This document shows positions 48,692 through 60,087 of a stretch of DNA of 64,000 bases, piece after piece. The translations under genes were made by a program, and so were the position numbers. Positions within the stretch are counted from its first letter, which is position 1; every line of letters starts with the position of its first letter. The DNA is taken from contig JAKCPI010004415.1 in the NCBI GenBank assembly GCA_023213315.1, forward strand, positions 124,001 to 188,000, written 5' to 3'. The notes under the pieces are model-generated. The model was not told the DNA's origin and searched no databases. It was given only the letters and a program-made list of their open reading frames with translations. This stretch comes from Euborellia annulipes (lineage: Eukaryota; Arthropoda; Insecta; Dermaptera; Anisolabididae).

Positions 48692-48829
48692 CGACCCATA
48701 TAGAAATATTTATGTATTCTTTGCATTGATGTATTCTATGGATGTAAACAAATCCTCAAGCAGGCACTGGATTGGAATACGTAGTATGATAATTTTCTTT
48801 TCATAATTAAGAAAAGGCGGGTGCCCAAA

Positions 48830-48968
48830 TGGCTTAAATAGGATTGCATCCTGGACCCCAAATGTATATAATTATTAAATATTAAATACTGAGTTTAAGT
48901 CTTATATGGCCTGAGCTGCCGAGAAGACTGTGTGAATGAGAAAAAAGTGAGTGTTAAAAAAAAAAAAT
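48830..48968 (+). repeat. SINE family B, 5'-truncated
   Basis: Carries CCTGGACCCCAAATGTATAT, TATATGGCCTGAGCTGCCGA, a short GT segment and an A-tail, directly followed by a Helitron-like GC-rich segment. Confidence 0.6.
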
Positions 48969-48974
48969 AAAAGG

Positions 48975-49073
48975 CGAGGAACCGCCGCAGATCCGAGCCA
49001 GCTGTAGGGGGGTCCAGGAGGCGAAGCCCCCTGGCCAGACACAAAGTCCTTCGAAGGCGGGCAACGCGGCTAG
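48975..49073 (+). mobile_element. Helitron-like 3' end
   Basis: AGGCGAGGAACCGCC, then GGTCCAGGAGGCGAAGCCCC, a weak GAAGGCGGG hairpin and GCGGCTAGT. The same GC-rich vocabulary occurs at 50126-50199, 51850-51990 (inverted), 53431-53480 and 54800-54860. Confidence 0.45.
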
Positions 49074-49636
49074 TTTCATCATATAAGATGAAAACTAGAG
49101 AATCGGAATCACTAATAAAAAAATCGATTTTTTTGAACTTTTTTTAGTAAGTCCAAGGTCTTTAAATACACAGGTTGGCCAGAAACTAGTAAACAAACAA
49201 TTTTCAGGTCACAGTTTTTTGATTGGTCCACGTCATGAAGCTCCTCCTTGCTTATATTTTTCTATTTGGCAGCTTTGTTGACTGTTTATAACCTAGTTCA
49301 CATTCATTTTGTTTTATTTGCAAATTGTATAGTTTCGGACTAAACTAATTTAGACCCTGGTATTTATACTGCTTTATTAATAACATGCTGTGTATAAATT
49401 TTTATAAATTGTTTGTTTCGAACGATTTTTTACAAAGGGAGGAGTTCCATGACGTCACTCTCTTGAAATGGAAAAAATATAAACAAACCGAGTTTGACCC
49501 CCCCCCTCAGTAAGTCGGCTCTCCTGAAAATTTAGCCCAGTGAAGATTTGATACCTTTTCATTTAGACGGTCACAATTTATTTATTAATATAAACACTTA
49601 AAAAAACTATTAATAAATTCTTAAGGAGACCTATAA

Positions 49637-49765
49637 GCTGCAAGGGTTCGAATCTCAGGCGACAAATTTATTTCAATTGAATTGGATACTAATCAATTAA
49701 AATAAATAGGAATGGGGTCTAAATGGCTTCAAATGCCGAAAAAGACCTTTAAACAAATTTTAAAA
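49637..49765 (+). repeat. SINE family A, 5'-truncated
   Basis: GGGTTCGAATCTC B-box, body AATTGGATACTAATCAATTA, end AAATGCCGAAAAAGACCTTT. Confidence 0.65.
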
Positions 49766-50069
49766 AAAGTATATACTTATGAGAAAATATTAAAATAATA
49801 TTGCTCCATAAAAATAAATTCAAATATCATACTATATTATAATTGCCTAAGACCGTGTCCGATGTGTGAAACAACCAATCAGGCCTCAGGGATAGCGCCA
49901 TGGTAACAAAATATAAATATTTACCCATGTTTACGATTTTTTTTTATTTATTTACATTTTGAATTCTAAAATATCGGCGTAAATTTTTTGTCTGTGTATC
50001 GGGAGAGTCCCGGAAAGGATATGATTCACAAAAAATCTTAAGTTCATGAATAATTAACCGCTAAAATAA

Positions 50070-50199
50070 TCTCTACATATAAAAATGAAAAGGGAAAATG
50101 TATGTACCGGTATGTATATAAGTAGGCGAGCAAGGGGGTCCAGGGGGCGCAGCCCCTGCTAGACGGAAAGCCCCGCCGAAGGCGGGGCTTTGCGTCTAG
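50070..50199 (+). mobile_element. Miniature Helitron, 130 bp
   Basis: Starts TCTCTACATATAAAA after an A and ends CTAG before a T, obeying the Helitron A|T rule. The 3' end has a GCCCCGCC-GAA-GGCGGGGC hairpin, followed by TTTGCGT and CTAG. No coding sequence. Complete 5' and 3' signatures make this the clearest Helitron-type element here. Confidence 0.7.
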
Positions 50200-51277
50200 T
50201 AATAATATAAAAAATTTGAAAATTTTTAAATGACTATTTGAAAATAATTTATCCATTGATAAAATGATATTAAAATCAAATGCTTTGGAAGAAAAAAAAA
50301 CTTGAAAATACTTATAGGGAAATAAAATTTAAATTTATGCAAATTAGTGAATTAATGAGATTGCTAAAGTTTATCCTTACTAAGCAGTTCAAGTTTGTCA
50401 ACTCAAAAAGTACTTTTGGGAAAAGCCTAAAGTATTACCTTACAAGCTTAGCTCCAGATATATAGGCCATATTTATAACGTAAAAGCATATCATATATAA
50501 TATAAATACAATCAGGATGGATGAATAGTCTGTTTGTTTGCATTTTGCATCTCTTCATATTCAAATAAGTGAGCATATATTTGTTTGTTCGTTTGTTTGT
50601 TGTTTAAAGAGAGAAATAACATGTGTGTAGAGATAAAGATACGATTCATATCATATACTATATATAATATAAAACGATAAGCGGAATATGCCTAGCGATC
50701 ATAGAGAGCTGGCAGTGGGTGCCAGGCAAATATAATAAATAGGGTCCTTTTAAAATAATTTCATCATCGATTTTTATATTAAAAATCAGGTAGGCTAATG
50801 AGAATAAATTTTTATTAATAAGTAATGACATGCAATGCATACCAAGGATTATAAGCCAAGATATAATTCAAAATTTAAATTTCTGCCAATTTTCAGATGA
50901 AGTTGCAACAAAAATTGTTTATTGTCATTTTCAACAATTTTTGGAGTTGAAAAAAAAATGAGGAAAAGCTGAGAGAAAATTTACTTTTTTTTGGCTGAAT
51001 TATTATTTTTGCCTTCAAGATTAATAATTGCGCCAGAGCAATATTTAATTTCTGGGAAGCAATTAATCGAAAAATCCAAGAGTTGTTCTCGTGGGTTGCC
51101 TAACTTACAGTAAGACAAATCTATAAACCAGAATTTGAGAAAAAGCCACTGCTGCCTGAGTCTATGTGTGTCCGGGGAAATAAACATGAACCAACTAGGT
51201 AGGCCTATAAGAACCAATAAAATAAAATATTATTTGTTTATAGTACAAATATTTGCATTCTTTATTGAATCATAATG

Positions 51278-51308
51278 TTAATTAATTAATTAATTAATTA
51301 ATTAATTA
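51278..51308. repeat. (TTAA)n microsatellite
   Basis: About 30 bp of TTAA/AATT repeats. Confidence 0.85.
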
Positions 51309-51849
51309 GTTTCCACTTAATAAAAAGATATATTAAATAAAAAAATGTAGACATTTGAGTGGCTTCTACAGTATGTATTAAAAATAAATAATTAATTACG
51401 TTAGTAAAGTAGACTGAGAATCTAAGAGAAATTAAATTACTTCGAAATTTCAATTAAATTTTAATTTAAATATTTTTAACATTTCTTTTCTCTCCTTATA
51501 CAATATTAGATTTGGATTCGTAAGGTATGAAGTAAATAAATTGTATATATATTAGAGAGAAAGCGAGGCCAAAAGACATGTTCTCAGATGAATTAAGGGC
51601 CCTTAAATAAAGGATTAAAACCGGAGAGTGTAGATAAATCCTTAGGGAAATAGCAATAAGATTAAAAGCAAGAGTTCGCCAAATAAGAAATCCCCTTTTA
51701 AGATGCCATTTTCTGTTGCCAACGGTCGTAAGATATCAATATTTAAATTTCATGAATATTTAAAAAAAAAAATATCTGCATGACACCGAATGAAAGAGAA
51801 GAGTGTATGAATGTATAAGAAACATACAAACGATTTACAAAATAATATC

Positions 51850-51990
51850 TACGCCCCCTGGACCCCCACCGGCTGGCTCGGCCCCGCCTGAGGCGGACCC
51901 TCGCCTTTTCTTAATTATGAGAAACGGGCTGGCGTCTACACAGGGGGGCTAAGCCCCCCGTTGGCTCGGGCCCGCCTGCGGCCCCCTTTC
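51850..51990 (-). repeat. GC-rich Helitron-like hairpin segment, minus strand
   Basis: CGCCCCCTGGACCCC and CCCCGCCTGAGGCGG are the reverse of the Helitron-like end near 48975-49073. A second hairpin (GGGGGGCTAAGCCCCCC) follows. Local G+C is far above the surroundings. Confidence 0.45.
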
Positions 51991-52492
51991 CCACTAATCT
52001 TAATCCCAATAAATTGTTAAATTTATTATTTGATGTCCAAAATTTGATTAATTATTCGCTGATTGATATGATTAGTAATTATCTCAAATTAAACATGGAC
52101 TTGATTTCGTTTTAATATCAAGTTAGTGATTCATTTGATTGCAATTGACTCTGAAACGAAAAAAAAATTTCTCTCTCTCTCTTTATAATTTAATGATTCT
52201 AATAGTGAGAAAAACTCAAGAGCATTTGTTTCAAGGGTCTATGAAATAGCCATCAAGAGCGTGCAACTTTTAGTATTGTAGAGAGCCTAATTAAAAATCA
52301 ATTTGGAGGTGAAATATCCTCTTAACCCGAGAAGTTTATTTTTCTTAAATAAATGAGTCATAATAAAGAAAAAAAGGGTGTGTGTATGTGAAAGAGAAAA
52401 AAGAAAAAATACTAAAAAAAAAAAAAGAAAAAAAAATATAAGTAGAGCAAATAATTTTGGGATGTTATTTAGGAGTAGTTAATTAACTTTTG

Positions 52493-52925
52493 ATTAGCCT
52501 TTGACCTATGGCTCAGAGAGAGACATTAATTAGCTTCTGGTCGAGGGTTCGCATCCCACCCCAGGCGAAAAAAATTTCTTTCAATAGAATTGAATACCAA
52601 CCATTTGAAATACATAGGGACGAGATCTAAATGGCCTTCTTCTTCTTCTAATCTCGCCTTATTCCTTCGGTGCGGGGTCGGCGGACCTAACTCTTTCCCT
52701 CCATTCCCCCTATTATGTGTTTTTGCGACCGGGGAGGATAGGACAGGCCGGCCCGTCGCACGGTCTGACGCCTGTTGAAAATATAGAAGGAAGAGACAGA
52801 CATATAAAGAAAAGAAGGACTGTCTGTCCCAGCTCGGGCAGCTCGTGATTGCCATCCACGTACCCACTAGATGTGGGCCCCTGAGCTAGGGGTCTAAATG
52901 GCCCCATGTGCCGAAAAAAACTTTT
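52493..52925 (+). repeat. SINE family A interrupted by a nested retroposon
   Basis: SINE head at 52505-52565 (TATGGCTCAGAGAGAGACAT, GGGTTCGCATCCC) and body to TCTAAATGGCC near 52637. The 3' end resumes after 52892 with TCTAAATGGCCCCATGTGCC GAAAA. The repeated TCTAAATGGCC is an 11-bp target duplication. Confidence 0.65.
52638..52891 (-). mobile_element. Nested retroposon with (GAA)n tail, minus strand
   Basis: Inserted in the SINE with TCTAAATGGCC duplicated. On the minus strand it ends in an AGAAGAAGAAGAA tail after CCGACCCCGCACCGAAGGAA. GC-rich. Probably a SINE or the 3' end of a LINE. The open frame across it has no family similarity I recognise. Confidence 0.55.
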
Positions 52926-54485
52926 AATTGATTACTGAACGAGAGAAGCGTATCTATTATTTTTCACGTTAGTTATGTTATAAATTTATGTCTTTTGAAT
53001 GTTAATATAAATATTTCTCAATTTAACTAACTTGTAAGTATGCGTTTAATTTCTCCCATTGACACATTCTTCTTTCATTCTTCATTTTAAACTCAGAAAT
53101 AGGATAGGGGTCATATAAACATCTTACGTCTATAATATAATATTACACATTTAAATATAATCGTGGGAATAGCTGCTTTAAATTAGCGACAGGTGGTAAA
53201 ATTAAGAATGGGAGAGGGGGAGGGCTTTAGAAAAAAATATAGACCTATTCTCAAAGTGGGTGATGAGCAAAATCAGGTTGAGAATACTTACTCTAGATCA
53301 GGATGGTGATTGGCTAGAGTTACAGGAAGTGGAAGCACGAGTGAGAAATTTAAAATTTAAGTCAGAGAGGGAAATTTGAAAATTTCCAAACGGTGAGCAA
53401 GAATAAATTTGATGCATTTGCTCCCCAAAGGCGAGCAAGGGGGTTCAGGGGGTGTAGCCTCTGGCCGAAGGCGGGCTTTACCACTGATTTTATAAAATAA
53501 GTTTGAATCAAAAAAATGGCTCTTAACAGAAAATCATAAATGGAAAAAATATGAATAGCAAGTCTCGTTAGATTTTTTATTTAAAAGCAAGATTGAATAA
53601 AAAGTGCTCTTGTTTTATTCAAAAGGAATTTTTTTATACTAAGGTTTCAATCCTATGCCTATTTTGAATTTATCCAAATATTGTGACATGCAAATTTAAG
53701 AAGAATTACTTGTCAAAAAATAAGGAATTTATATTTTTATGATGTTACATTAGGATGGAAATATATGTATTAGAAGAATAGATATACGAAAGTTTGAATA
53801 ATAAAATTTTTGATAACAAGGTACTGTATTTCTTGAGTATCTAACAAATGTTCTGAATTTTATTTACCTTATTTTCAATACTTTTAAGGACAAAGAGCAT
53901 TTTTTTACAATATTATAAAAAAGAAAGGGTTTTTAATATATAATTTTTTTTTTAAAGATGTTTGTAAACCTGACATTTTTGCATAAAAAGTAAAATAAAG
54001 CAGACTGAGTCTAAAAGACTTATTTCCTAACCAGCACATTGTTTAGGCTAGAATGTCGGATTAGCGACTTAAAGCCAGATTGCTTTTCGTGCTTGGATTC
54101 AAAAGCCACTGAATCAGAATATATAATTTAGGGATTAGGGATTTTTAAACCAGAAACCATAAATTTTTTCTCTTTAAAAAAAAATATATTATTACGTGTT
54201 CTTAATATAAATTTTTTAATATAATTAAGTTTTTGAAAGATTGCTAATTATATTTGTAAAAAAAAATATTATTATTTGGGATTTATAGAGATAAAAATTA
54301 AGTCGAGCATACGAGTGAAATTTCATTAAGCAAATATCTGATTCATACAATTTTACGCACTTCAATTTTATTTTGGGTTTTAAATTTAGCCTAATGAAAA
54401 CAAATTCTTAAAATCTTCAAAGGCACCCTTTAGCAAATGAGTATCTTTTTTTCTGAAAGGGTGCTGAGAAAGTATTTCCTCTCCT

Positions 54486-54508
54486 ACTCTCTCTCTCTCT
54501 CTCTCTCT
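54486..54508 (+). repeat. (CT)n microsatellite
   Basis: About 23 bp of CT repeats. Confidence 0.9.
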
Positions 54509-54930
54509 TCACAAACCGATGACATCATAGGAAATCCTTGGATCTCCAAATATGGCCAAAAAATTTTCAATGCTAATTGAAAACAAGGTATCCCGGGAGA
54601 CGCTTCTCAAATAAATTTATTTCTAGAAAATTATCATTACTTAGTAGGCCTATATAATGTATAAAGCATGAGACATTCACATTTGTATATAAATAAATAA
54701 ATAAATTAATTAAAGCGTTAGCCAGTCACTTCCGGTATAATGTATGTACTTCAGAGAGGGAGATTTCAAAATTTCCAAACAGTGAGCAAGAATACATTTG
54801 ATGCATTTGCTCGCCGAAGGCGCAGCCCCTGGCCAACCAAAGGCGGGCTTTGTCACTGATAATTTATAATTTAAAGTATTGTAGAATTAATATGGAAAAA
54901 GTGAGAATTTTTTAAAAAGATTTAGGTATT

Positions 54931-55110
54931 TTTTTTATTTAGGGTCTTTTTCGGCATCTATGGCCATTTAGACCTCATCCGTATTTATTTAAATTGATCT
55001 GTAGCCAATTCAATTAAACAATTTTTCGTCGAATGGAACAGGATGCGAAACCACGACCCTTGGTACAAATGGCCAGCATGCTAGTCACTACACCAAGGCC
55101 CGGGGGCGAC
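54931..55110 (-). repeat. tRNA-derived SINE, family A, minus strand
   Basis: Minus strand: CCTTGGTGTAGTGACTAGCA head, GGTCGTGGTTTCGCATCC B-box region, AATTGGCTACAGATCAATTT body, GATGCCGAAAAAGACCCT end. It lies about 150 bp downstream of receptor exon a. Confidence 0.7.
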
Positions 55111-55262
55111 GAAGCTAATTGAGAGAGCACACGTAATGTCTTTACGAGTAGATGACATTTTTTAAATAGAAAAATTTTTTGAATAAATAAATAAAATAAA
55201 TTTCTTATCTACCTACTTAATCTTTTTTTTTTTTAATTGGCTGGATTTAGGGGTTTATGTAC

Positions 55263-55347
55263 TTATTTCTATTGATGGCAATTCCACACGCTGTTCCTCG
55301 GGGAAACCCATCCAAGGTTCCACCGTCTTGCTTAAACTAGCTTTTTT
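55263..55347 (-). CDS. Receptor exon a: distal N-terminal extracellular segment
   Basis: Minus-strand 85-bp exon with acceptor TTTCAG and donor GTACAT. It opens in phase 0, encodes 28 residues (starting KKASLSKTVEPW, ending ELPSIEI) and leaves one base. That base completes an Asn codon with the first two bases of exon b, giving a continuous LPSIEI-N-NATTVY strand, as expected just upstream of the first conserved beta strands of a Cys-loop receptor. The exon stands 26 kb from exon b and is less conserved than the others. The case rests on the open frame, both splice signals, matching phase and plausible sequence. A transcript is needed to prove the junction. Confidence 0.65.
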
Positions 55348-56255
55348 CTGAAAGGGTCAATATAAATCAATAAATAAAAAAAAAAAACTTTTAAATAGGA
55401 ACATATATGTAAATTAATTGAATTTAAATGCATGCATTTACATAAAAATTTATTGATGGATATTTTTAATTTAAAAGATCATATCGGTTGATATGTTTAT
55501 TAATCGTTTATTTTTCTAATAAAATAAGCTAAAATTAAACAATTACTAGAGTATGACATCTCAGATATCTCTAAATAAAACCAGTTAAATGAAAATCCTT
55601 TGTAATTTTGAAATACAACGCATGAAAAAAAAATGAAATTTATTCGTTAATTACCAAAATCCAATCAAATTTCATAAAATTGGTTTTGTAATAATAAATT
55701 ATTAGCTTATTACGGTTTTTTTTTTCTAGATATTATTTTAGAAAATATCAGCCAACAAAATCAGGTAGACCGGATGCAGAGTTGTCTCATGGAAATCTCT
55801 CATCGAATATTTTGATAGTATTTATTTATATTGCATTATATTTAAACTTGTTGCCAGATGTTCAGCATTTATGACCTTTATTATATTATAGTCAAAATTT
55901 CATTTTACTGCGCAAGCGTCAAGCCAATCTCTGATTCGTTCTATCATAATCTCAGTATATAATTAGAGATATGTATTTTAATTAGATTAGGGCAACAGGT
56001 GTGTCAGTACAATTTTGTCCGTGATAATAATTAGAAATAAATCTAGATTTAGAAATCGCCTATATCAAGCACCTCAAATGTGGGTTTGATCAAAACAGAG
56101 GTTGATTTTGGTCGCTTTGAGGTGAATATCTACGATCTATATAGAATATCAACTAAATAGATGATTGAAATATGATAATGGGTTTAATAGTATAAACGAC
56201 TCTGAAACTAAGGATGGCGAACTAGTTAACGCTGTATGCATGTGTGTATGTATGT

Positions 56256-56266
56256 ATATATATACT

Positions 56267-56302
<36 letters not shown>
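56256..56302. repeat. (TA)n microsatellite
   Basis: About 47 bp of TA repeats with one interruption, preceded by a TG/TATG stretch. Confidence 0.9.
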
Positions 56303-56307
<5 letters not shown>

Positions 56308-56529
56308 GGAATGGTTTAACAATAATATTTTTTAACATCTATGTAAAAATCAAACTAAGAAGACTTATTGTAACATCATGCTTTTTATGTAAACACTTGC
56401 TTTGAAAAATGTGACTGACTTCATGGAAATGAGTAAAAATGGCGGGAAAACTTTGAATCTAACTTCACAGGAATGCCTACAGATGGCGCTGACGTCGCTA
56501 TATATATAAAGAGGCAAGCAACGGACATG

Positions 56530-56690
56530 GCAGTTAGTTCACTTGAGTCGGAGCAAGTGCACAGTGTTTGATAACGGCTGCAGAATAAGCAGTTGAAACG
56601 TTGTACAGTATTTATATATTTTTAATAAATATTTAATACAAAAATGTGGTCTATAATTAAAAATTCTCCTAATAATAATAGTTAACGCTA
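56530..56690 (+). repeat. GAAACGTTGTAC-family unit, copy 1
   Basis: GTTAGTTCACTTGAGTCGGA, then TTGATAA-C, a GGCTGC/GCAGTT stem and GAAACGTTGTACAGT, then AATGTGGTCTATAATTAAAA and CTCCTAATAATAAT. The same order as the minus strand of 21893-22020. Confidence 0.65.
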
Positions 56691-56859
56691 TCTTACATTT
56701 ATCAGATTCCTAACACCTCTCACCTTTATAAAATTAGGTTAGTAGAATATTAATTAGTATATGAAAATAGGGGACAGCCTGGTGGATATTATTGAGAAAA
56801 ATGAAAATAAATAAAAAAGTAATATGGAGACGATTTTCAGGCCAATTTATTTAGATTAT

Positions 56860-56935
56860 CTCCTCTCTCTATGAGTCAACGTTTCGAGGTCCAAACGACT
56901 CATTCTTCAGGTCCATGCGGGCTCAAGAATCAAAT
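56860..56935 (-). repeat. CTGAAGA...CGAAACG hairpin unit
   Basis: On the minus strand, CTGAAGA-A, a GAGTC...GACCTC imperfect stem and CGAAACGTTGACTCATAG. Another member of the shared hairpin motif set. Confidence 0.5.
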
Positions 56936-57044
56936 ATGCCCTCAATTTTGTCATAAGAATCCCTCCCCCCATTGTGGGGTCTGAGGAGGTATTATTTACG
57001 CCCAAGGTCATATACCTTTTATATATAAAATGCACTTATCGTAA

Positions 57045-57165
57045 AGGTTAGTTCACTTGAGTAGGAGGAAGTGTACTGCAGAATAAGCAGTCGAAACGTT
57101 GTACAGTATTTATATTTGTAATAAATTATTAATACAAAATGTGGTCTATAATTAAAAACTCCCAT
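57045..57165 (+). repeat. GAAACGTTGTAC-family unit, copy 2 (deleted)
   Basis: Direct copy of 56530-56690 lacking the segment with TTGATAACGG, then CTGCAGAATAAGCAGTCGAA, GTTGTACAGTATTTATA and AATGTGGTCTATAATTAAAA. Confidence 0.6.
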
Positions 57166-58716
57166 AGAATAATATTTTTTTATATTTGGAAATTCGAATA
57201 GGACCTATGAAATGTATCAAAATTTGAGCTTCACATGCCAGTCAAAAATGAATTTAGGCCTATTCATAAAAAATTTTTTTATTAATTTCTCTTTTAAAAA
57301 TACCTTTATTAAATTGTGTCCCATTTAATAAAGACCATTAAAGACTATATAAGAAATAAATTAATTCATTTCCGCTTTATTATTACAATATTGCAGAGAG
57401 TTTGGGCGGATAGGCCAAGTAAATTAGAATGATCTTTCGAAAACCTTTTTTTCTGCTAGTGACTTTAAATATCCGTACAAAAACTTAAAAAGACGTTTTA
57501 TAAAACATATAATTTAAGTAAAAGCAAATAATTGAACTTTTATAACCCGAATTTTATTAACACCTTAAAATTTGAACAATAAAAGTAAAGAATAAACAAT
57601 AAAAGCCAATCTCTGTGCTTAAAAATGAGAAAGCTTAAAAATATATAAGGTAGAAAAATAAAAAATATCTATAAAATTCTATAAGTCAAAAATTTGATTT
57701 TCAACATCCAATACGCGACCGACTTCATTGCGTTTATATGCGTCCCGTGGTTCTATTTTTTAAGTATAAATATAATGACTTTTCTTTTCTTGTTGCCAGA
57801 ATAACTATACTCATAATCATTACTAAGTTATTTTTAGTATTAAAACTTTTTCTGGCTTACTCTAAAAAAATAAAACGTAATGTTTTTTAACCTTTCGAGA
57901 TGATGCTTTTGAATTGACTTAAAATTAGATAATCCTAAAATAATCCTAAGTTTTAATTATCATCTTATTTCAAAAGGTATTATGCAAAATAAAATAAAGT
58001 TTATAAAATTCTTTTTTTAAAACAGATCACATGAAAAAAAAAATGATGAATATTTCTTTGGATTTCATTTTTCTGTTTATTCGCTTTGCTGTAAAAATAA
58101 TTGTAATAATTATAATTTAGTATATGCAACCATTTCTCAAAAATACAGAGTTTAATAATCACCCGACTCAACTTTGACTGCATTGCAAGTCCACTTAACT
58201 TAGCTGATCGACTTGAAATTTGGAGGCTCGCTTTCTTTAATGTAGTAAAGTACCATGGAATAACAAATTGAGAGTACCGTAACATATTTTGCAAAATAAA
58301 AGTAGAAAAATATGAATCACCTTAATATAATTTATATATAAAAACATTTTAAGAAAAAATATTTGAATTTTCAATTAAATAGATTATAATAATTTTTCTT
58401 ATGATTAGGGATGGGTCTTAGGGGGTTGAAGCCCAAAAGTTCTAACAAATATTTGAAGAAAACATTTTCAAGTTTTAAACATGAAGTAACAATTTTTCAT
58501 TTACGTTTATTTTATAATTTAATTTTTCTCCTTAAGAGAAACAAACGAAAAGTCAAGAAAAGATGAGCGCATTAGTCAAGTAAATAAGACTTAAATTCTA
58601 CATCCCGACAGACATACATTAGAAGTAACGCTTTAATTTATTCTCACATGACAGGAAATATAAATATTATTTGAAATTCTCGTTTTTAAAAATAAAATAA
58701 GAGAATTTTGGTCTTT

Positions 58717-59087
58717 TGAGACCCTGGGAGGAAGAAATCTCCCCTCTTGTGCTATGTACAGTGAGAGCCACAATTAAGTCCCCATGGGTGCCTGATAGCT
58801 AGAGCCTTAAGTATATGGTATAGTATATAGTGTATAGTGAAATAATTTTAATGACCGAAAAGGTAAAACGTAAACGTGGTACAGATGATTTTATTTTACC
58901 TTTTCAAATTTAAAATTATTCCCTATACCATATACTTAAGACTCTAGCTATCAGGTGGGGACTTAATTGTGGCGCTCACAAGGGTTTACTTTCCTATCCA
59001 AGTGATAAAATTTTTCTAAATTTATTAATTTAGAAAAATTGGGTTGAGATCTAAATAGCCAAAGATGCCGAAAAAACCTTAATTAAA
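58717..59087 (+). repeat. SINE family A interrupted by a foldback
   Basis: Head with CTGGGAGGAAGAAATCTC and CCTCTTGTGCTA, 3' end AAATAGCCAAAGATGCCGAA. The middle is displaced by the foldback at 58757-58982. Confidence 0.55.
58757..58982. mobile_element. Foldback MITE, about 225 bp, nested in a SINE
   Basis: Ends CAGTGAGAGCCACAATTAAG and, inverted, CTTAATTGTGGCGCTCAC. The arms continue through CTGATAGCTAGAG-CTTAAGT and ATGGTATAG. Non-coding; the CAGTG-like start fits several DNA-transposon superfamilies. Confidence 0.65.
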
Positions 59088-59869
59088 AAACCTAGGTAAA
59101 ATTTGAAAACAATCATTAATTGATTATATATTTTTAAACAAAATTCAATTTAAAATATGCCTTCAAAAAATGTTTTTTGAAAAATATTAACCAAATTATC
59201 AAAAAGTTAAAAATAAATCTCCCGGAGAATAGAATATTATTATCTATGTAAAATATATATAAATTAAAAAAAATGTATCTTACTTTAAATTAATAAAATC
59301 AGCCTATTTTTAAGTTTATAAATTTAATTAAAATAATCAATAATATGGTATTAAAGTAGTCCTATTATCAATCAATTTCTATATTCACATGAATCATGTT
59401 CATATTTATATGAATATTATTGATATATCTCAAAGAGAAAAAAATTACAGCAGACACTTTGAAATATTCTATCTTTTAAAGAAAAAGTTCAACTTTAAAT
59501 ATCTTACAGGAATTCGGAGGTCTCGCTCTCTATTTTTTTCATCACCTAAGAGCCTTTACTCAATTAGTAAATACAAATTTTATAGATACTAAAATAAAAG
59601 TAAGGTACCGCATAATTTAAGTATTATACTATCACAATTTTTAATAAAAAATTTTTTATTTGATAAAATTACTCAGGAAGAAATAAGAGAAACCTTCAAA
59701 AAAATTAAGGAAAGTGGCTTTTAAAAGCACTCTGCCATTAAGAACAAAAACAAAATGAAAAATAACTAAATGGACGGAAGCGTAAAGAAATAATCCCATG
59801 TTAAAAATGCAAAAAAAAAATCAATCGATACATAGATTTTCAAATTATAAAATAACCTGTACTTAGTAT

Positions 59870-60087
59870 ATAATATATGAATAATAAATATTATTTACGG
59901 AATAAGTTGATTAAAAATATCTAATTATTTTAATCAAAGCTATTATCCCCTCTTGTTACGGACAGTCCGAAGAAAATTTATTTTAATCAATTGGAAATTA
60001 ATTAATTAATAGAACGAAATATTGAATTATTTTTGTGAATATATTTTTTTTCTGGTAAAATGAGTGACCATATAGTCAGTAGAATCT
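59870..60087. repeat. 218-bp direct repeat, copy 1
   Basis: Begins ATAATATATGAATAATAAAT and ends GTCAGTAGAATCT. It recurs at 60516-60733 with no difference seen by eye. It contains GTTACGGACAGTCCGAAGAA, a remnant of SINE-type sequence. Confidence 0.9.

Larger units (their letters stand above)
29048..55262. other. Intron a-b (26 kb), repeat-filled
   Basis: The largest intron. Elements I recognise are listed separately. Stretches where I see nothing: about 29060-30390, 32250-33760, 34560-35440, 36360-37950, 38650-39790, 40200-43030, 44640-45120, 45880-46430, 47620-48120, 49080-49620, 50210-51270, 51300-51840, 52930-53420 and 53490-54480. Confidence 0.6.
4562..55347 (-). other. Gene span: Cys-loop ligand-gated anion channel subunit (partial, seven exons)
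   Basis: Seven minus-strand exons join in compatible phase (1, 0, 2, 1, 1, 1 after exons a to f) into one pentameric ligand-gated channel subunit at the plasma membrane. Seen in order: distal extracellular domain, loop D-like strand, a WKPEV segment, a Cys-loop with 13 residues between cysteines, a second cysteine pair separated by 10 residues, M1, M2 and the start of M3. The second pair is a known feature of glycine, GluCl, HisCl and pHCl-type anion channels. The YVTVPNVLVRIDPDGEILYMLR-like stretch resembles the insect pHCl/SecCl group more than classical GluCl; that assignment is from memory of the families. The signal peptide and N-terminal start, the rest of M3, the intracellular loop, M4 and the stop are not identified. 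The gene is stretched to about 51 kb by repeat-filled introns. Confidence 0.9.

Noticed and set aside
52526..52907. Open frames rich in Pro/Arg/Gly at 52.5-52.9 kb
   Set aside because: They cross the SINE/nested-retroposon boundary, so they cannot be one gene.
20283..57110. Firm call of active hammerhead ribozymes
   Set aside because: Every copy has an extra base before stem II and several have altered core bases; helices I and III are not consistently formed, so it is reported only as a hypothesis.
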